From contig NZ_JAMYJR010000013.1 of the NCBI RefSeq assembly GCF_024137025.1, positions 186,001 through 250,000 of the forward strand: a stretch of DNA of 64,000 nucleotides, read 5' to 3'. The notes beneath the pieces are model-generated. The model saw nothing but the letters and a program-made list of their open reading frames with translations, made no database searches and had not been told where the DNA came from. This DNA is from Paractinoplanes aksuensis (GTDB lineage: Bacteria; Actinomycetota; Actinomycetes; Mycobacteriales; Micromonosporaceae). The position numbers were made by a program, and so were the translations under genes. Positions 18,613 to 27,114 of the stretch are shown here, in pieces (position 1 is the stretch's first letter; every line of letters begins with the position of its first letter).

Positions 18613-19029
18613 TCAGGAGGTTTCTGGTTCCCAGAGGAGGAGTTGGCGGTGGTGGGTGAAGCCGTTTCGGGCGTAGAAGTCGACGGCGCGGCGGCCGGAG
18701 TGGACGGTTACGTGTTGGAGGCCTCGGCGGGCCGACTCGGCCAGGATCGCGTTCATCAGGGCGGCGCCGATTCCCTGGTTCCGGTAGGGCTCGCGGACCA
18801 TGACCGACTGGACGTCGCCGTACCAGCGTTGCGGTGATTCGGGGCCGGGGATCCGTTCGGCGATCAGCAGCCAGGCCGCGCCGACCACCTCGCCGTTGGT
18901 CTCGGCCACGAATGGCAGGTGGGTGTCGGCGTGGGTGGCCATCCAGGCCGTGAACGGGCCGGGGTCGTCGATGTCGCGGAGTTCGGCCAGCGCCACCGCG
19001 TCAGCCGGGCCGCCTTGGCGCACGATCAT
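18613..19029 (-). CDS. GNAT-family N-acetyltransferase
   Basis: The 138-residue protein has the GNAT fold signatures: VVGAAWLLIAERI in strand 4, VMVREPYRNQGIGAALMNAI with the acetyl-CoA Q/RxxGxG/A loop, and ARRGLQHVTVHSGRRAVDFY with ARNGF near the end. The substrate is unknown. The ATG overlaps the upstream regulator stop by four bases, making it the last gene of an MFS-FadR-GNAT operon. Confidence 0.9.
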   Translation of the reverse strand: MIVRQGGPADAVALAELRDIDDPGPFTAWMATHADTHLPFVAETNGEVVGAAWLLIAERIPGPESPQRWYGDVQSVMVREPYRNQGIGAALMNAILAESARRGLQHVTVHSGRRAVDFYARNGFTHHRQLLLWEPETS

Positions 19030-19691
19030 GAGGTGGCCTGGTTGATCAGGGGCTGGAGCAGCGTGGACATGGTGGCGGCGGCGCGGTCGGGGTCGCTGGT
19101 GACGATCGCGTCGACCAGGTCGGCGTGCAGTTGGGCCAGGTCGTCGGTGTCGCCGGCCACGTCGTGCAGTTGGACCTCTTCGAAGACGCCCAGCAGGCCC
19201 TCGTAGACGTCCTCCAGCAGCGGATTGTGGGTGGCCGCCACCACCGCGCGGTGCAGGGCCGAGTCGGCTCGGACGCGTTCGTGCAGGTCGCCGCTTTTCC
19301 ACGCGGCTTCGCGTTCGGCCAGCAGGGCCCTCAGAAAGTCGGCGTCGGCCTCGGTTCGGCGCTGGGCCGCTATGCGGGCCGAGGCGGCGTCCAGGGCCAG
19401 CCGCAACTCCAGGCTGTTGCGCCGTGACGTCGAGGCGACCCGGCGCGAGACCGACGAGCGCAGGTCCGAGGTCGACACCACGAACGTGCCGCGGCCCTGT
19501 TCGCGGCGCAGGATGCCTGCCGTGACGAGGGCGCCGATCGCCTCGCGGACCGTGTTGCGGCCGGCGCCGCTCCATTCGACCAGCTCGGGTTCGGTCGGGA
19601 TCTTGCTGCCCAGCGGCCACGTGCCATCGGTGACCTGGGAGCGGAAGAGTTCGGTCACGCGGGTGCCGAGGCCGGCGCGATCAAAAGGCAC
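19026..19691 (-). CDS. FadR-subfamily GntR regulator
   Basis: The 221-residue protein has an N-terminal winged helix (LGSKIPTEPELVEWSGAGRN; TVREAIGALVTAGILRREQG) and a helical FCD effector domain with metal-binding His and Asp candidates (ADSALHRAVVAATHN and the LHADLVDAI region). FCD regulators usually bind small carboxylic acids and repress a linked catabolic or transport gene. It starts 10 bases after an MFS gene on the same strand, so it probably controls that operon. Confidence 0.92.
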   Translation of the reverse strand: MPFDRAGLGTRVTELFRSQVTDGTWPLGSKIPTEPELVEWSGAGRNTVREAIGALVTAGILRREQGRGTFVVSTSDLRSSVSRRVASTSRRNSLELRLALDAASARIAAQRRTEADADFLRALLAEREAAWKSGDLHERVRADSALHRAVVAATHNPLLEDVYEGLLGVFEEVQLHDVAGDTDDLAQLHADLVDAIVTSDPDRAAATMSTLLQPLINQATS

Positions 19692-19701
19692 GGGGTGCAG
19701 C

Positions 19702-20898
19702 CTATCCGGCGCTCGCCGGAACCGGGCGGCACGCGGCCCAACCGGCCCGCAGCGTGATCAGCAGGGTGGCCGCGAGCAGCCCGTACGTCAAATTCCAGCC
19801 GCCGCTGGCCTGGTGGATCACGCCCAGGGCGAGCGGGCCGACACAACCGATGCCGTAACCGACTCCTTGCACCAGGCCGGACAGCTTGGACGCGCTCTGC
19901 GAGTCGGCCGCCCGGGCCCCGATCAGGGTCAGGCAGAGCGGGAAGGTGCTCACACCGAGGCCGAACGCGGTGGCCCAGACGAGAGCGCCGGCCGCGGGGG
20001 CGACGAACATGCCCGCGTACCCGATGCCCATCAACCCCACGCAGACCGCGACGATCGGATAGGGGTTACGCAGCCGGGTGGTCAGCGGGGGTACGACGAA
20101 GGCGGCGATCAGCCCGAGGCCGGCGAACCACGACAGCAGCAGCGCGCTCGCCGTCGTGCTCAACCCGGCGTCCTCCAGCATGGCTGGGAACCACGTCACC
20201 AACGTGTAGACGTGCAATGTGGTCATCGCCATCAGGCCGATCAGACCCAGAACCGATGGCGTACGCCAGGAGACGCTGACCGCCGCCACGGGTGCGGCCG
20301 GGGCCCGGCCGCCTGAGCGGGGCATCGTGACGAACCACAGCACCGCCGCGGCCGCGGTCACCACGGCCCAGCTGCCGGCCGCCGTGCGCCAGCCGTACGC
20401 GCTGGCCAGAGGCAGGGCGAGCAACGGCGCCGCCAGTTGACCGATCTGCAGCAGCACCATGTACATCGTGCTGACCGCGTGCAGGCGCTGCGGGAAGTGC
20501 TGCTTCACGATCGGGATCAGGATGACGTTGGACGCGCCGACCCCGGCGAACGCGATCACCGTGGCCACGATCATGACGGTGGGCGACCAGGCCACGGCCC
20601 GCAGCAGGATGCCGGCGGTGGTGGCGGTGACCGCGAGTGCGGCCGTGCGTTCCAGGCCGAGCCGGCGGGCCAGCGGGGGAGCGGCGAACGCGGCGACGGC
20701 GAAGCAGGCCGTCACGATCGTGCCGATGGCGCCCGCGACCACCGGACCGAAGTGCAGATCGTCGGCGGCGTCGCCGGTCAGCACGCTGAACCCGGTCACC
20801 GCGGTGCGCAGGTTGAGGGCGGTCAGCGCGACGGCGAGCAGGATGCCGCGGTGCAGCCGGGCGGGGGCGAGGACAGTGGTGGACACCGCGGCAGTCAA
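19702..20898 (-). CDS. CynX/NimT-family MFS transporter
   Basis: The 398-residue protein has twelve hydrophobic segments and the CynX/NimT-like N-terminal phrase LLAVALTALNLRTAVTGFSV. Members move cyanate, nitroimidazole or unknown anions. The longest frame begins with TTG at 20898; GTG at 20885 (MSTTVLAPARLH) is equally plausible, and neither has a clear ribosome site. Upstream, ATGGGATG occurs twice in tandem (20900-20916), a possible site for the co-encoded FadR-type regulator. Confidence 0.87.
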   Translation of the reverse strand: MTAAVSTTVLAPARLHRGILLAVALTALNLRTAVTGFSVLTGDAADDLHFGPVVAGAIGTIVTACFAVAAFAAPPLARRLGLERTAALAVTATTAGILLRAVAWSPTVMIVATVIAFAGVGASNVILIPIVKQHFPQRLHAVSTMYMVLLQIGQLAAPLLALPLASAYGWRTAAGSWAVVTAAAAVLWFVTMPRSGGRAPAAPVAAVSVSWRTPSVLGLIGLMAMTTLHVYTLVTWFPAMLEDAGLSTTASALLLSWFAGLGLIAAFVVPPLTTRLRNPYPIVAVCVGLMGIGYAGMFVAPAAGALVWATAFGLGVSTFPLCLTLIGARAADSQSASKLSGLVQGVGYGIGCVGPLALGVIHQASGGWNLTYGLLAATLLITLRAGWAACRPVPASAG

Positions 20899-20984
20899 TC
20901 ATGGGATGATGGGATGAATCCAGATCGAGTAGCGAGGCTCACGTGGATGGCTCGTGCTGTCATAGAGCCCGCTCGAGCAAACAT

Positions 20985-21001
20985 GTGATGTTAGCGTTCA
21001 C
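20985..21001 (+). promoter_or_regulatory. Candidate LacI-family operator upstream of the sugar operon
   Basis: The sequence GTGATGTTAGCGTTCAC has GTGA/TCAC outer arms and the TGTTAGCG half-site seen in many actinobacterial LacI-family sugar operators. It lies about 210 bp upstream of the epimerase ATG. Symmetry is imperfect. Confidence 0.4.
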
Positions 21002-21065
21002 GCCCGGGTCCAGAGGATCAGGCGATCGGCCGATTCATGTCGATCTCCCGGCGTGGTTACGGTCC

Positions 21066-21182
21066 ACAACGTACTCGTTGTCCGGACCGAGCTCGGGTTT
21101 CCAGCCGGTTCCGTCTGGGCCGGTGCCAACCTCCCCTGGCGCCGACACAGGCTCCTTTCCGCCACGCCGTGGCGGCGTGGCG
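21066..21182 (+). promoter_or_regulatory. Structured leader of the epimerase/sugar ABC operon
   Basis: Two hairpins lie in the untranslated stretch. ACAACG-TACT-CGTTGT at 21066-21081 is extended by GGTCC/GGACC with two bulged bases. CGCCACGCC-GTGGC-GGCGTGGCG at 21160-21182 ends 28 bases before the ATG. They could form a leader attenuator or processing structure if transcription starts near 21000. No known riboswitch consensus is recognised. Confidence 0.4.
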
Positions 21183-21210
21183 TCGTGCCTAGGGAACGAG
21201 GCGACATGTC

Positions 21211-22359
21211 ATGAGAACGTTCGCGCGCGCCGGGGTCGTCGTGCTCCTCGGGCTGGGTCTCGGCCTGGCCTCGAGCTCGTCGTCACAGGCGGGCGCCAAA
21301 CCGTCCATCAGCAAGGAAGCGTACGGAAGCGTCGGGGGCCAGGCCGTCGACCGTTACACCCTGAGCAACGGCAAGTTCCGCGTCCGCATCCTCACGTACG
21401 GCGGAATTCTGCAGACCGTGGAGACTCCGGACCGGCACGGCCGACTGGCCAACGTCACGCTGGGCTTCGGCACCCTCGGCGGCTATGTCACGTCGAAGAA
21501 CCCGGCCTACTTCGGCGCACTGATCGGCCGCTACGGCAACCGGATCGCCAAGGGCAAGTTCACCCTCGGCGGTCAGACCTATCAGCTGGCCATCAACAAC
21601 GACCCCAACTCGCTGCACGGCGGCAACGCCGGCTTCGACAAGCGGGTCTGGACGGCCACCCCGGTCGCGGGCAAGAACACCGTCGCCCTGCGGCTGAGCT
21701 ACGTCAGCCCGAACGGCGAGGAGGGCTACCCGGGCACGCTGCGGACCACGGTGACCTACACGATCACCAAGGACCGCGGCATTCGGATCGACTACCACGC
21801 CACCACTGACAAGGCGACTGTCGTCAACCTCACCAACCACGCCTACTGGAACCTCGGTGGTGAGGGCACCGGTACCATCGACGACCACAAGCTGCAGCTC
21901 AGGGCGTCGCGCTACACGCCGGTCGACTCGACGTTGATCCCGACCGGCAAGCTGGCCGCGGTGGCCGGCACGCCCATGGACTTCCGTAAGGCCACGGCCA
22001 TCGGCGCCCGCAACCGCAGCAGCTTCCAGCAGATCGTGTACGGCCGCGGCTACGACCACAACTGGGTCCTCGACCGCCACGGCAAGGGGCTCGAAGTGGC
22101 CGCGCGGGTCAGCGACGCCGCCAGTGGCCGCACCCTGACGATCAGCACGACCGAGCCGGGCATCCAGTTCTACGGCGGCAACTTCCTCGACGGCACGCTC
22201 TACGGCACCAGTGGCCGGGCGTACCGCCAGGGTGACGGGCTGGCGCTGGAGACACAGCACTTCCCGGACTCGCCCAACCACGCGAACTTCCCCTCCACCG
22301 TCCTCCGTCCCGGGCAGGTTCTGCGGTCCACCACCGTCTATCAATTCGGCACCCGATAG
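21211..22359 (+). CDS. Secreted aldose 1-epimerase (mutarotase)
   Basis: The 382-residue protein has an N-terminal signal peptide (FARAGVVVLLGLGLGLASS). The GalM fold has its active-site residues visible: His136 in SLHGG, His210 in LTNHAYWNLGG and the general base Glu347 in ALETQHFPDSPNH. It interconverts alpha and beta anomers of a sugar such as galactose, glucose or arabinose, here outside the cell. It is the first gene of an operon with a sugar ABC transporter (9-base gap), so it probably prepares the transported anomer. Confidence 0.92.
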   Translation: MRTFARAGVVVLLGLGLGLASSSSSQAGAKPSISKEAYGSVGGQAVDRYTLSNGKFRVRILTYGGILQTVETPDRHGRLANVTLGFGTLGGYVTSKNPAYFGALIGRYGNRIAKGKFTLGGQTYQLAINNDPNSLHGGNAGFDKRVWTATPVAGKNTVALRLSYVSPNGEEGYPGTLRTTVTYTITKDRGIRIDYHATTDKATVVNLTNHAYWNLGGEGTGTIDDHKLQLRASRYTPVDSTLIPTGKLAAVAGTPMDFRKATAIGARNRSSFQQIVYGRGYDHNWVLDRHGKGLEVAARVSDAASGRTLTISTTEPGIQFYGGNFLDGTLYGTSGRAYRQGDGLALETQHFPDSPNHANFPSTVLRPGQVLRSTTVYQFGTR

Positions 22360-22368
22360 GGGCTTGAT

Positions 22369-23490
22369 ATGAACGAAAGAGTCGAGGAGGCCGTCTCCAC
22401 CCTGGATCTGCCGCGGGCGACGCGGCGCCGGCTGCTGAAGGGCACTGGTCTGTTCAGTGCCTCGCTGGCCGCCGGCGCTCTGCTCAGCGCGTGCAGTGAC
22501 GACAAGGCCGCGGCGGCCGGGGCCATGGGCAACTTCCCCGAGACCCCGAAGTGGAAGTTCACCTTCGTCAATCACGTGACCACCAACCCCTTCTTCACCC
22601 CGACCCAGTACGGGATGGAGGACGCGGCGGCCCTGCTGGGCATCGAGAAGCCGCAGTGGACCGGCTCGCAGAACTCGATCGTGGGCGAGATGGTCAACGC
22701 GCTCAACACCGCGATCAGCGCCAAGGTCGACGGCCTGGCCGTGGCCGTGGTCGACAAGGACGCCTTCCGCGCGCCCGTCGACCAGGCGCTGGACGCCGGC
22801 ATCCCGGTCGTGTCCTACAACGCCGACGGGGCCCGGGGCGATCCGGGCACCAACCGGCTCGCGTACATGGGACAGGGTTTGTACGAATCGGGCTACGAAC
22901 TGGGCAAACGGGCGCTGGAGACGGTCAGCGGGGGTGAGGTGGCCGGGTTCATCGCCACGCCCGGCGCGCTCAACATCCAGCCGCGCATCGACGGCGCCCA
23001 ACAGGCGATCAAGGACAGCGGCAAGCCGGTCACGTTCACCCCCGTGGCCACGAACGCCGACGTGACCAAAGGCCTTTCGATCATTGACGCGTACGCCGTC
23101 GGGCACCCCGATCTGAGCGGCATGCTCGCCGTGGACGCGGGTTCGACGGCCTCGGTCGGCCAGACCGTGAAGAAGTACGACATGCGGTCGAAGAGCCTGA
23201 AGGTGGCCGGCGGTTTCGACCTGATCCCGGAGAGCCTGGCCGGGGTCAAGGACGGCAACCTCGACTACACGATCGACCAGCAGCCGTATCTGCAGGGCTT
23301 CCTGCCGGTGCTGGCGCTCTACTTCTACAAGGTGTCGGGCGGGCTGCTCGCGCCCAGCGAGACGAACACCGGGCTGTTGTTCGTCACGAAGGACAACGTG
23401 GAGCCGTATCAGAACACGAAGTCGCGCTACGAGGGCTCGACGACGGACAAGGTGCTCGTGCCCCGCACCGGACCGATCGCGCATGGCTGA
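22369..23490 (+). CDS. Sugar ABC transporter substrate-binding lipoprotein
   Basis: The 373-residue protein has a twin-arginine-like signal (RRRLLKGTGLFSASLAAG) ending in the lipobox LLSAC with lipidated Cys42. A periplasmic-binding-protein type 1 fold of the Peripla_BP_4 class follows (INTA-like GMEDAAALLG, VDGLAVAVVDKDAFRAPVDQ, ISYN-like VVSYNADG, YLQGFLPVLALYFY). Such proteins bind ribose, galactose, xylose or inositol. It overlaps the permease gene by eight bases. Confidence 0.9.
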   Translation: MNERVEEAVSTLDLPRATRRRLLKGTGLFSASLAAGALLSACSDDKAAAAGAMGNFPETPKWKFTFVNHVTTNPFFTPTQYGMEDAAALLGIEKPQWTGSQNSIVGEMVNALNTAISAKVDGLAVAVVDKDAFRAPVDQALDAGIPVVSYNADGARGDPGTNRLAYMGQGLYESGYELGKRALETVSGGEVAGFIATPGALNIQPRIDGAQQAIKDSGKPVTFTPVATNADVTKGLSIIDAYAVGHPDLSGMLAVDAGSTASVGQTVKKYDMRSKSLKVAGGFDLIPESLAGVKDGNLDYTIDQQPYLQGFLPVLALYFYKVSGGLLAPSETNTGLLFVTKDNVEPYQNTKSRYEGSTTDKVLVPRTGPIAHG

Positions 23491-24499
23491 CACCGCGCAG
23501 AGGTCGGCGGAGGAAGCGCCGCCGCGCGCCCCGAAACGGGTGCTCGACGCCTTCCTCCGCCGGCGCGAGGCCAGCGTGCTGCTGGTCGCCCTGGCCCTGG
23601 TGGTCTATTTCCGGGTGGCCAGCGACGTCTTCCTGAGCCGGGACAATCTGGTCAACATCGCCCAGGCCACGGCGCCCACCGCGATCATCGCCGTGGGCAT
23701 CGTGCTGCTGCTCGTGGCGGGCGAGATCGACCTGTCGGTGGGCATCGTGGCCGCGTTCGCGCCGTTCCTGCTGCACTTCGCGGTCGACTTCTACCGCGTG
23801 CCGGTGCTGCCGGCCTTCGTGCTGGCCCTGGCCGTCTCGGCGTTCATCGGGCTGGTGAACGGTTTCATCGTCACGCAACTGCACGTGCCGTCGTTCGTGG
23901 TCACGCTGGGCACGTTCTTCGCCGTGCAGGGGCTGCTGCTGATCACGTCGCACGCGTACCCCGTACCGATCCCGGACCCAGCCAAGGGGACGTTCCAGAC
24001 CTGGCTCGGGGCCGGACCGTGGGCCAGCATCACGTGGGCCGTGCTGATCGTGGCCGTCTTCCATGTGGTCCTGACCCGTACGCGCTGGGGGTTGCACACG
24101 ATCTCGGTCGGCGGCAATCCGGTGGGCGCGACCGAGGCCGGCATCCGCGCCTCCCGCATCAAGATCGGCAACTTCATGATCACCAGTTCCCTGGGTGGCC
24201 TGGTCGGCATCATGGAGGCGTCCCGGATCAACACGATCGACCCCAACATCGGCGGCGGCACCACGCTGACCTTCTATGCCATCTCGGCCGCGGTCATCGG
24301 CGGCACGGCGCTGGCCGGCGGCTCCGGCACCATCGTGGGCGCGCTGCTGGGCGCCCTCGTGCTGGCCGAACTGCAGAACGGGTTCAACCTGATCGGCTAC
24401 AGCGCCAACACGATCTACCTGATCCTCGGGCTGGCCATCCTGGCCTCGATGATCGCCAACCAGTACCTGTCCCGGTTGCGGCGAGCGGGGAAGTCATGA
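23483..24499 (+). CDS. Sugar ABC transporter permease (RbsC-like)
   Basis: The 338-residue membrane protein of the BPD_transp_2 family has about nine hydrophobic segments and the typical phrases VAGEIDLSVGIVAAFAPFL, LHVPSFVVTLGTFFAVQGLL and GGTTLTFYAISAAVIGGTAL. It forms the channel for the binding protein encoded upstream. Start and stop overlap the neighbouring genes, so the three subunits are coupled. Confidence 0.92.
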   Translation: MADTAQRSAEEAPPRAPKRVLDAFLRRREASVLLVALALVVYFRVASDVFLSRDNLVNIAQATAPTAIIAVGIVLLLVAGEIDLSVGIVAAFAPFLLHFAVDFYRVPVLPAFVLALAVSAFIGLVNGFIVTQLHVPSFVVTLGTFFAVQGLLLITSHAYPVPIPDPAKGTFQTWLGAGPWASITWAVLIVAVFHVVLTRTRWGLHTISVGGNPVGATEAGIRASRIKIGNFMITSSLGGLVGIMEASRINTIDPNIGGGTTLTFYAISAAVIGGTALAGGSGTIVGALLGALVLAELQNGFNLIGYSANTIYLILGLAILASMIANQYLSRLRRAGKS

Positions 24500-25239
24500 C
24501 GACACCGGCCTTGGAAGCGCGGGGCATCGCCAAACGGTTCGGCGCGCTCACCGCCCTGAGCGAGATCAACCTGCATGTCGACCCGGGGGAGGTGCTGGGG
24601 CTGATCGGCGACAACGGGGCCGGCAAGTCGACCCTGATCAAGATTCTCTGCGGCTACCACCAGCCCGACTCGGGCCAGATCCTCGTCGCCGGCCAGGAGG
24701 TCACGTTCCGCAGCGTCGACCACGCCCGGTCGCTCGGTGTCGACACGGTCTATCAGGACCTGGCCCTGATCAACGAGCTGTCGGTCTACCACAACATGTT
24801 CCTCAACCGGGAACTCGTACGGTGGCCGCTGCTGAACAACCGGGCCATGAAGCGCCGGGCCGAGCAGCGCCTCAGGGACATGGGGGTCAATCTGCCCGAC
24901 GTCGGGGTCGAGGTGGCCAAGCTCAGCGGCGGGCAGCGCCAGGCGATCGCGGTGGCCCGGTCGGTCTATTCCGACGCCCGGGTCCTGCTGCTCGACGAGC
25001 CCCTGGCGGCGATGGGGGCCAAGGAGGGCGCGATGATCCTCGATGTGATCCGCGACCTGCGGGAACGCGGCGACGTCTCGGTGATCATCATCGCGCACAA
25101 CTACGCCCAGGTGCTCGACGTGTGCGACCGAGTCAATCTGTTGCAGCACGGCCGGATCACCTTCGACAAGCGGGCCGCCGACACCTCGCTCGAGGAGCTG
25201 ACCGAGCTGGTCGTGGCCGACTACCGGAGGCGCCGGTAG
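24496..25239 (+). CDS. Sugar ABC transporter ATP-binding protein, single domain
   Basis: The 247-residue protein has Walker A GDNGAGKST, Q-loop VYQDLALI, signature KLSGGQRQAIAVARS and Walker B VLLLDEPLAAMGAKE. RbsA-type ATPases of this class are usually about 500 residues with two fused domains; this single-domain form is the FrcA-like variant and probably works as a homodimer. It ends 16 bases from the convergent lysyl oxidase-like gene. Confidence 0.9.
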   Translation: MTTPALEARGIAKRFGALTALSEINLHVDPGEVLGLIGDNGAGKSTLIKILCGYHQPDSGQILVAGQEVTFRSVDHARSLGVDTVYQDLALINELSVYHNMFLNRELVRWPLLNNRAMKRRAEQRLRDMGVNLPDVGVEVAKLSGGQRQAIAVARSVYSDARVLLLDEPLAAMGAKEGAMILDVIRDLRERGDVSVIIIAHNYAQVLDVCDRVNLLQHGRITFDKRAADTSLEELTELVVADYRRRR

Positions 25240-25255
25240 CCGGCCACGAGGGGAT

Positions 25256-26842
25256 CTAGCCCTTGATGCCGTGCACCGGGGGAACGGTCAGCGTCCGCGC
25301 CTCCGGGGTGCCGCCCAGGATGATCTGGCGCAGCGCCGAGTTGTTGGTGGTGTCCAGCTCGGCCAGCTTCTTCTCGGGGTTGGCCAGCACCTGGATGTAG
25401 TACGTGCCGTTGGGCAGGTCGGTCACCTCGAACGACTGGCCCGGCCGGTACTGGCTGTAGGTGTCGCCGTTGCCGATGTCGAGCACCTCACGCACCGCGA
25501 TGGTGGTGTTGGCGCCGCACGACGTCGACAGGTCGGTGTTCTCGGGCCGCCACTTCGCGCCCGCGATGGTGAAGTCGACAGCGTCCGTGTTGGCCAGGCA
25601 GAACGCTTCCTTGCCGCTGCGCACCGAGAGCTTCTGGGTCGAGTCGAGCAGGTTGTACTGCGCGAAGTCGGTGAAGTGCCAGTGCAGGTGGCCCTCCCGG
25701 TTGTCCCACTCCATCGTGCCGGCCGGCCGGCTGCCGACCTGATTGCCCTTGGCATCGAAGAAGTACTGGTACGCGTCCATCAGCTCGGTGCCGGTGCGGC
25801 GGAACCCGTCGACCAGCAGCGGCGACGTGCCGGCGTTCCACACGGTGGCGCCGAAGTTCACGTACCACTTGCCGTCTTCCTGCTCCAGCGCGATCTCCCA
25901 CGCGGGCAGCGAGCGCAGGTCGGGACGCGGGCCGCCGGACGGGGCGGCCTTGAGCGGGGTGGGCCGCTTGGCCGGCGCGCGCAGCTCGTTGACGTACGAG
26001 GAGACCTGGCGCTTGGCGTCACCCTCGGCGTCGTGGATCGAGTGCTCGTCGGGCGCGGCCGCGGCCTGACCGGCGTCGGCCGCCTTGATCCGGGCCAGGC
26101 CGCCCCGGTCGGTGTCGCCCTCGACCACGGTCACGCCGACCTGGGCCGTGCTCTGCGCCTGGGGAATGCCGAAGAGCTTCTGGTAGACGGGGTTCACGGT
26201 GGCGGTGGCGGTGTACTGCCCGACCGGCAGGTCGAACGACTCCGCGTCCGGGTCGTACACGGGATAGTCGTCGACCCGGGCGTCCCAGCCGGCCTGCACG
26301 CCCCAGACCGCGCCCAGCGTGAACGGGTTGTAGCCGCCGCAGCCCTGCGGGTACGGGTTGGCCGCCGGGGCGTCGGGCCGGGTGCGCGCGGACGAGTACC
26401 CGTTGCCGCAGAACGGCGTCTTGTACTCCTTGACCACCGTGCCCGCCGGGTCGGCGATGGAGATGGTGGTGAAGTCCTTGAGACCGTTGAAGTCGGGCAC
26501 CAGCTCGGCCGGCACCGTGACCTTCGTCTTCTTGCCGTTCTTGACGACGACCCGCTCGGCCTTGATCGGCTTGTCGTAGCCGGTGCGCTTGGCCCAGATC
26601 TCCAGCGGGTCCTTGCCCGCGATGACGTGCAGGCCGAGGTCGAGCGACAGGTAGCTCTCGCCGTCGTCTTCGTAGCGCTCGGCGGTCACCTGTCCGGTGG
26701 CGGCGACGAGCGACAGCGGGGCCGGGGTTGCGGCGGCCTGGGCCACCCCTACGCCGGCGGCGGTGAGCCCCAGCGCGGCGGCCACGGCGCCGTACGTCAT
26801 GAGGCGCGAACGCCGGCGGCGCTTCTGCAACGGATCGGACAT
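25256..26842 (-). CDS. Secreted lysyl oxidase-like protein
   Basis: The 528-residue protein has a signal peptide (RSRLMTYGAVAAALGLTAAG). Its N-terminal half is beta-rich and of unknown type. Its C-terminal half contains the lysyl oxidase copper motif GHLHWHFTDFAQYNL with His385, His387 and His389, followed by SGKEAFCLANT and YYIQVLANPEKKL. Animal lysyl oxidases oxidise peptidyl lysine to aldehyde with copper and a lysyl tyrosylquinone cofactor; bacterial members are common in actinomycetes but little studied. The gene is divergent from a GH92 gene and shares its upstream region. The role in the cell wall or on host polymers is unknown. Confidence 0.88.
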   Translation of the reverse strand: MSDPLQKRRRRSRLMTYGAVAAALGLTAAGVGVAQAAATPAPLSLVAATGQVTAERYEDDGESYLSLDLGLHVIAGKDPLEIWAKRTGYDKPIKAERVVVKNGKKTKVTVPAELVPDFNGLKDFTTISIADPAGTVVKEYKTPFCGNGYSSARTRPDAPAANPYPQGCGGYNPFTLGAVWGVQAGWDARVDDYPVYDPDAESFDLPVGQYTATATVNPVYQKLFGIPQAQSTAQVGVTVVEGDTDRGGLARIKAADAGQAAAAPDEHSIHDAEGDAKRQVSSYVNELRAPAKRPTPLKAAPSGGPRPDLRSLPAWEIALEQEDGKWYVNFGATVWNAGTSPLLVDGFRRTGTELMDAYQYFFDAKGNQVGSRPAGTMEWDNREGHLHWHFTDFAQYNLLDSTQKLSVRSGKEAFCLANTDAVDFTIAGAKWRPENTDLSTSCGANTTIAVREVLDIGNGDTYSQYRPGQSFEVTDLPNGTYYIQVLANPEKKLAELDTTNNSALRQIILGGTPEARTLTVPPVHGIKG

Positions 26843-27034
26843 GGGGTCCTTCCGGTCGGGCGGCCGCCGGGCGGGCGGCCGCTGCCGGACCATCCAAGGG
26901 ACCCCCCTGTGAGGTTCCTGTGAAATCGACCCCCGTTGGCACGAATCCGTGAGAAATATCCATCCATGGACATGTTTGGTGGCCCGTCCGCATCGGCCGA
27001 AAGTTGGATACGGCCGTCCTGGGTGGATGGTCTT

Positions 27035-27048
27035 GACAACGTTGTCAG
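27035..27048 (+). promoter_or_regulatory. Perfect palindromic operator TGACAACGTTGTCA (LacI type)
   Basis: A 14-bp perfect palindrome with the central CG of LacI/GalR-family operators lies 67 bp upstream of the GH92 start, in the gap shared with the divergent lysyl oxidase-like gene. TTGACA within it could also serve as a -35 box. Close copies occur at 48502-48515 and 60134-60145. Confidence 0.7.
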
Positions 27049-27114
27049 CGCGGATCAGGCTGTCGATCTCTGTTCCGGGCGCATCCACCGCGCCCGCTCC
27101 CCCTGGAGATACCC

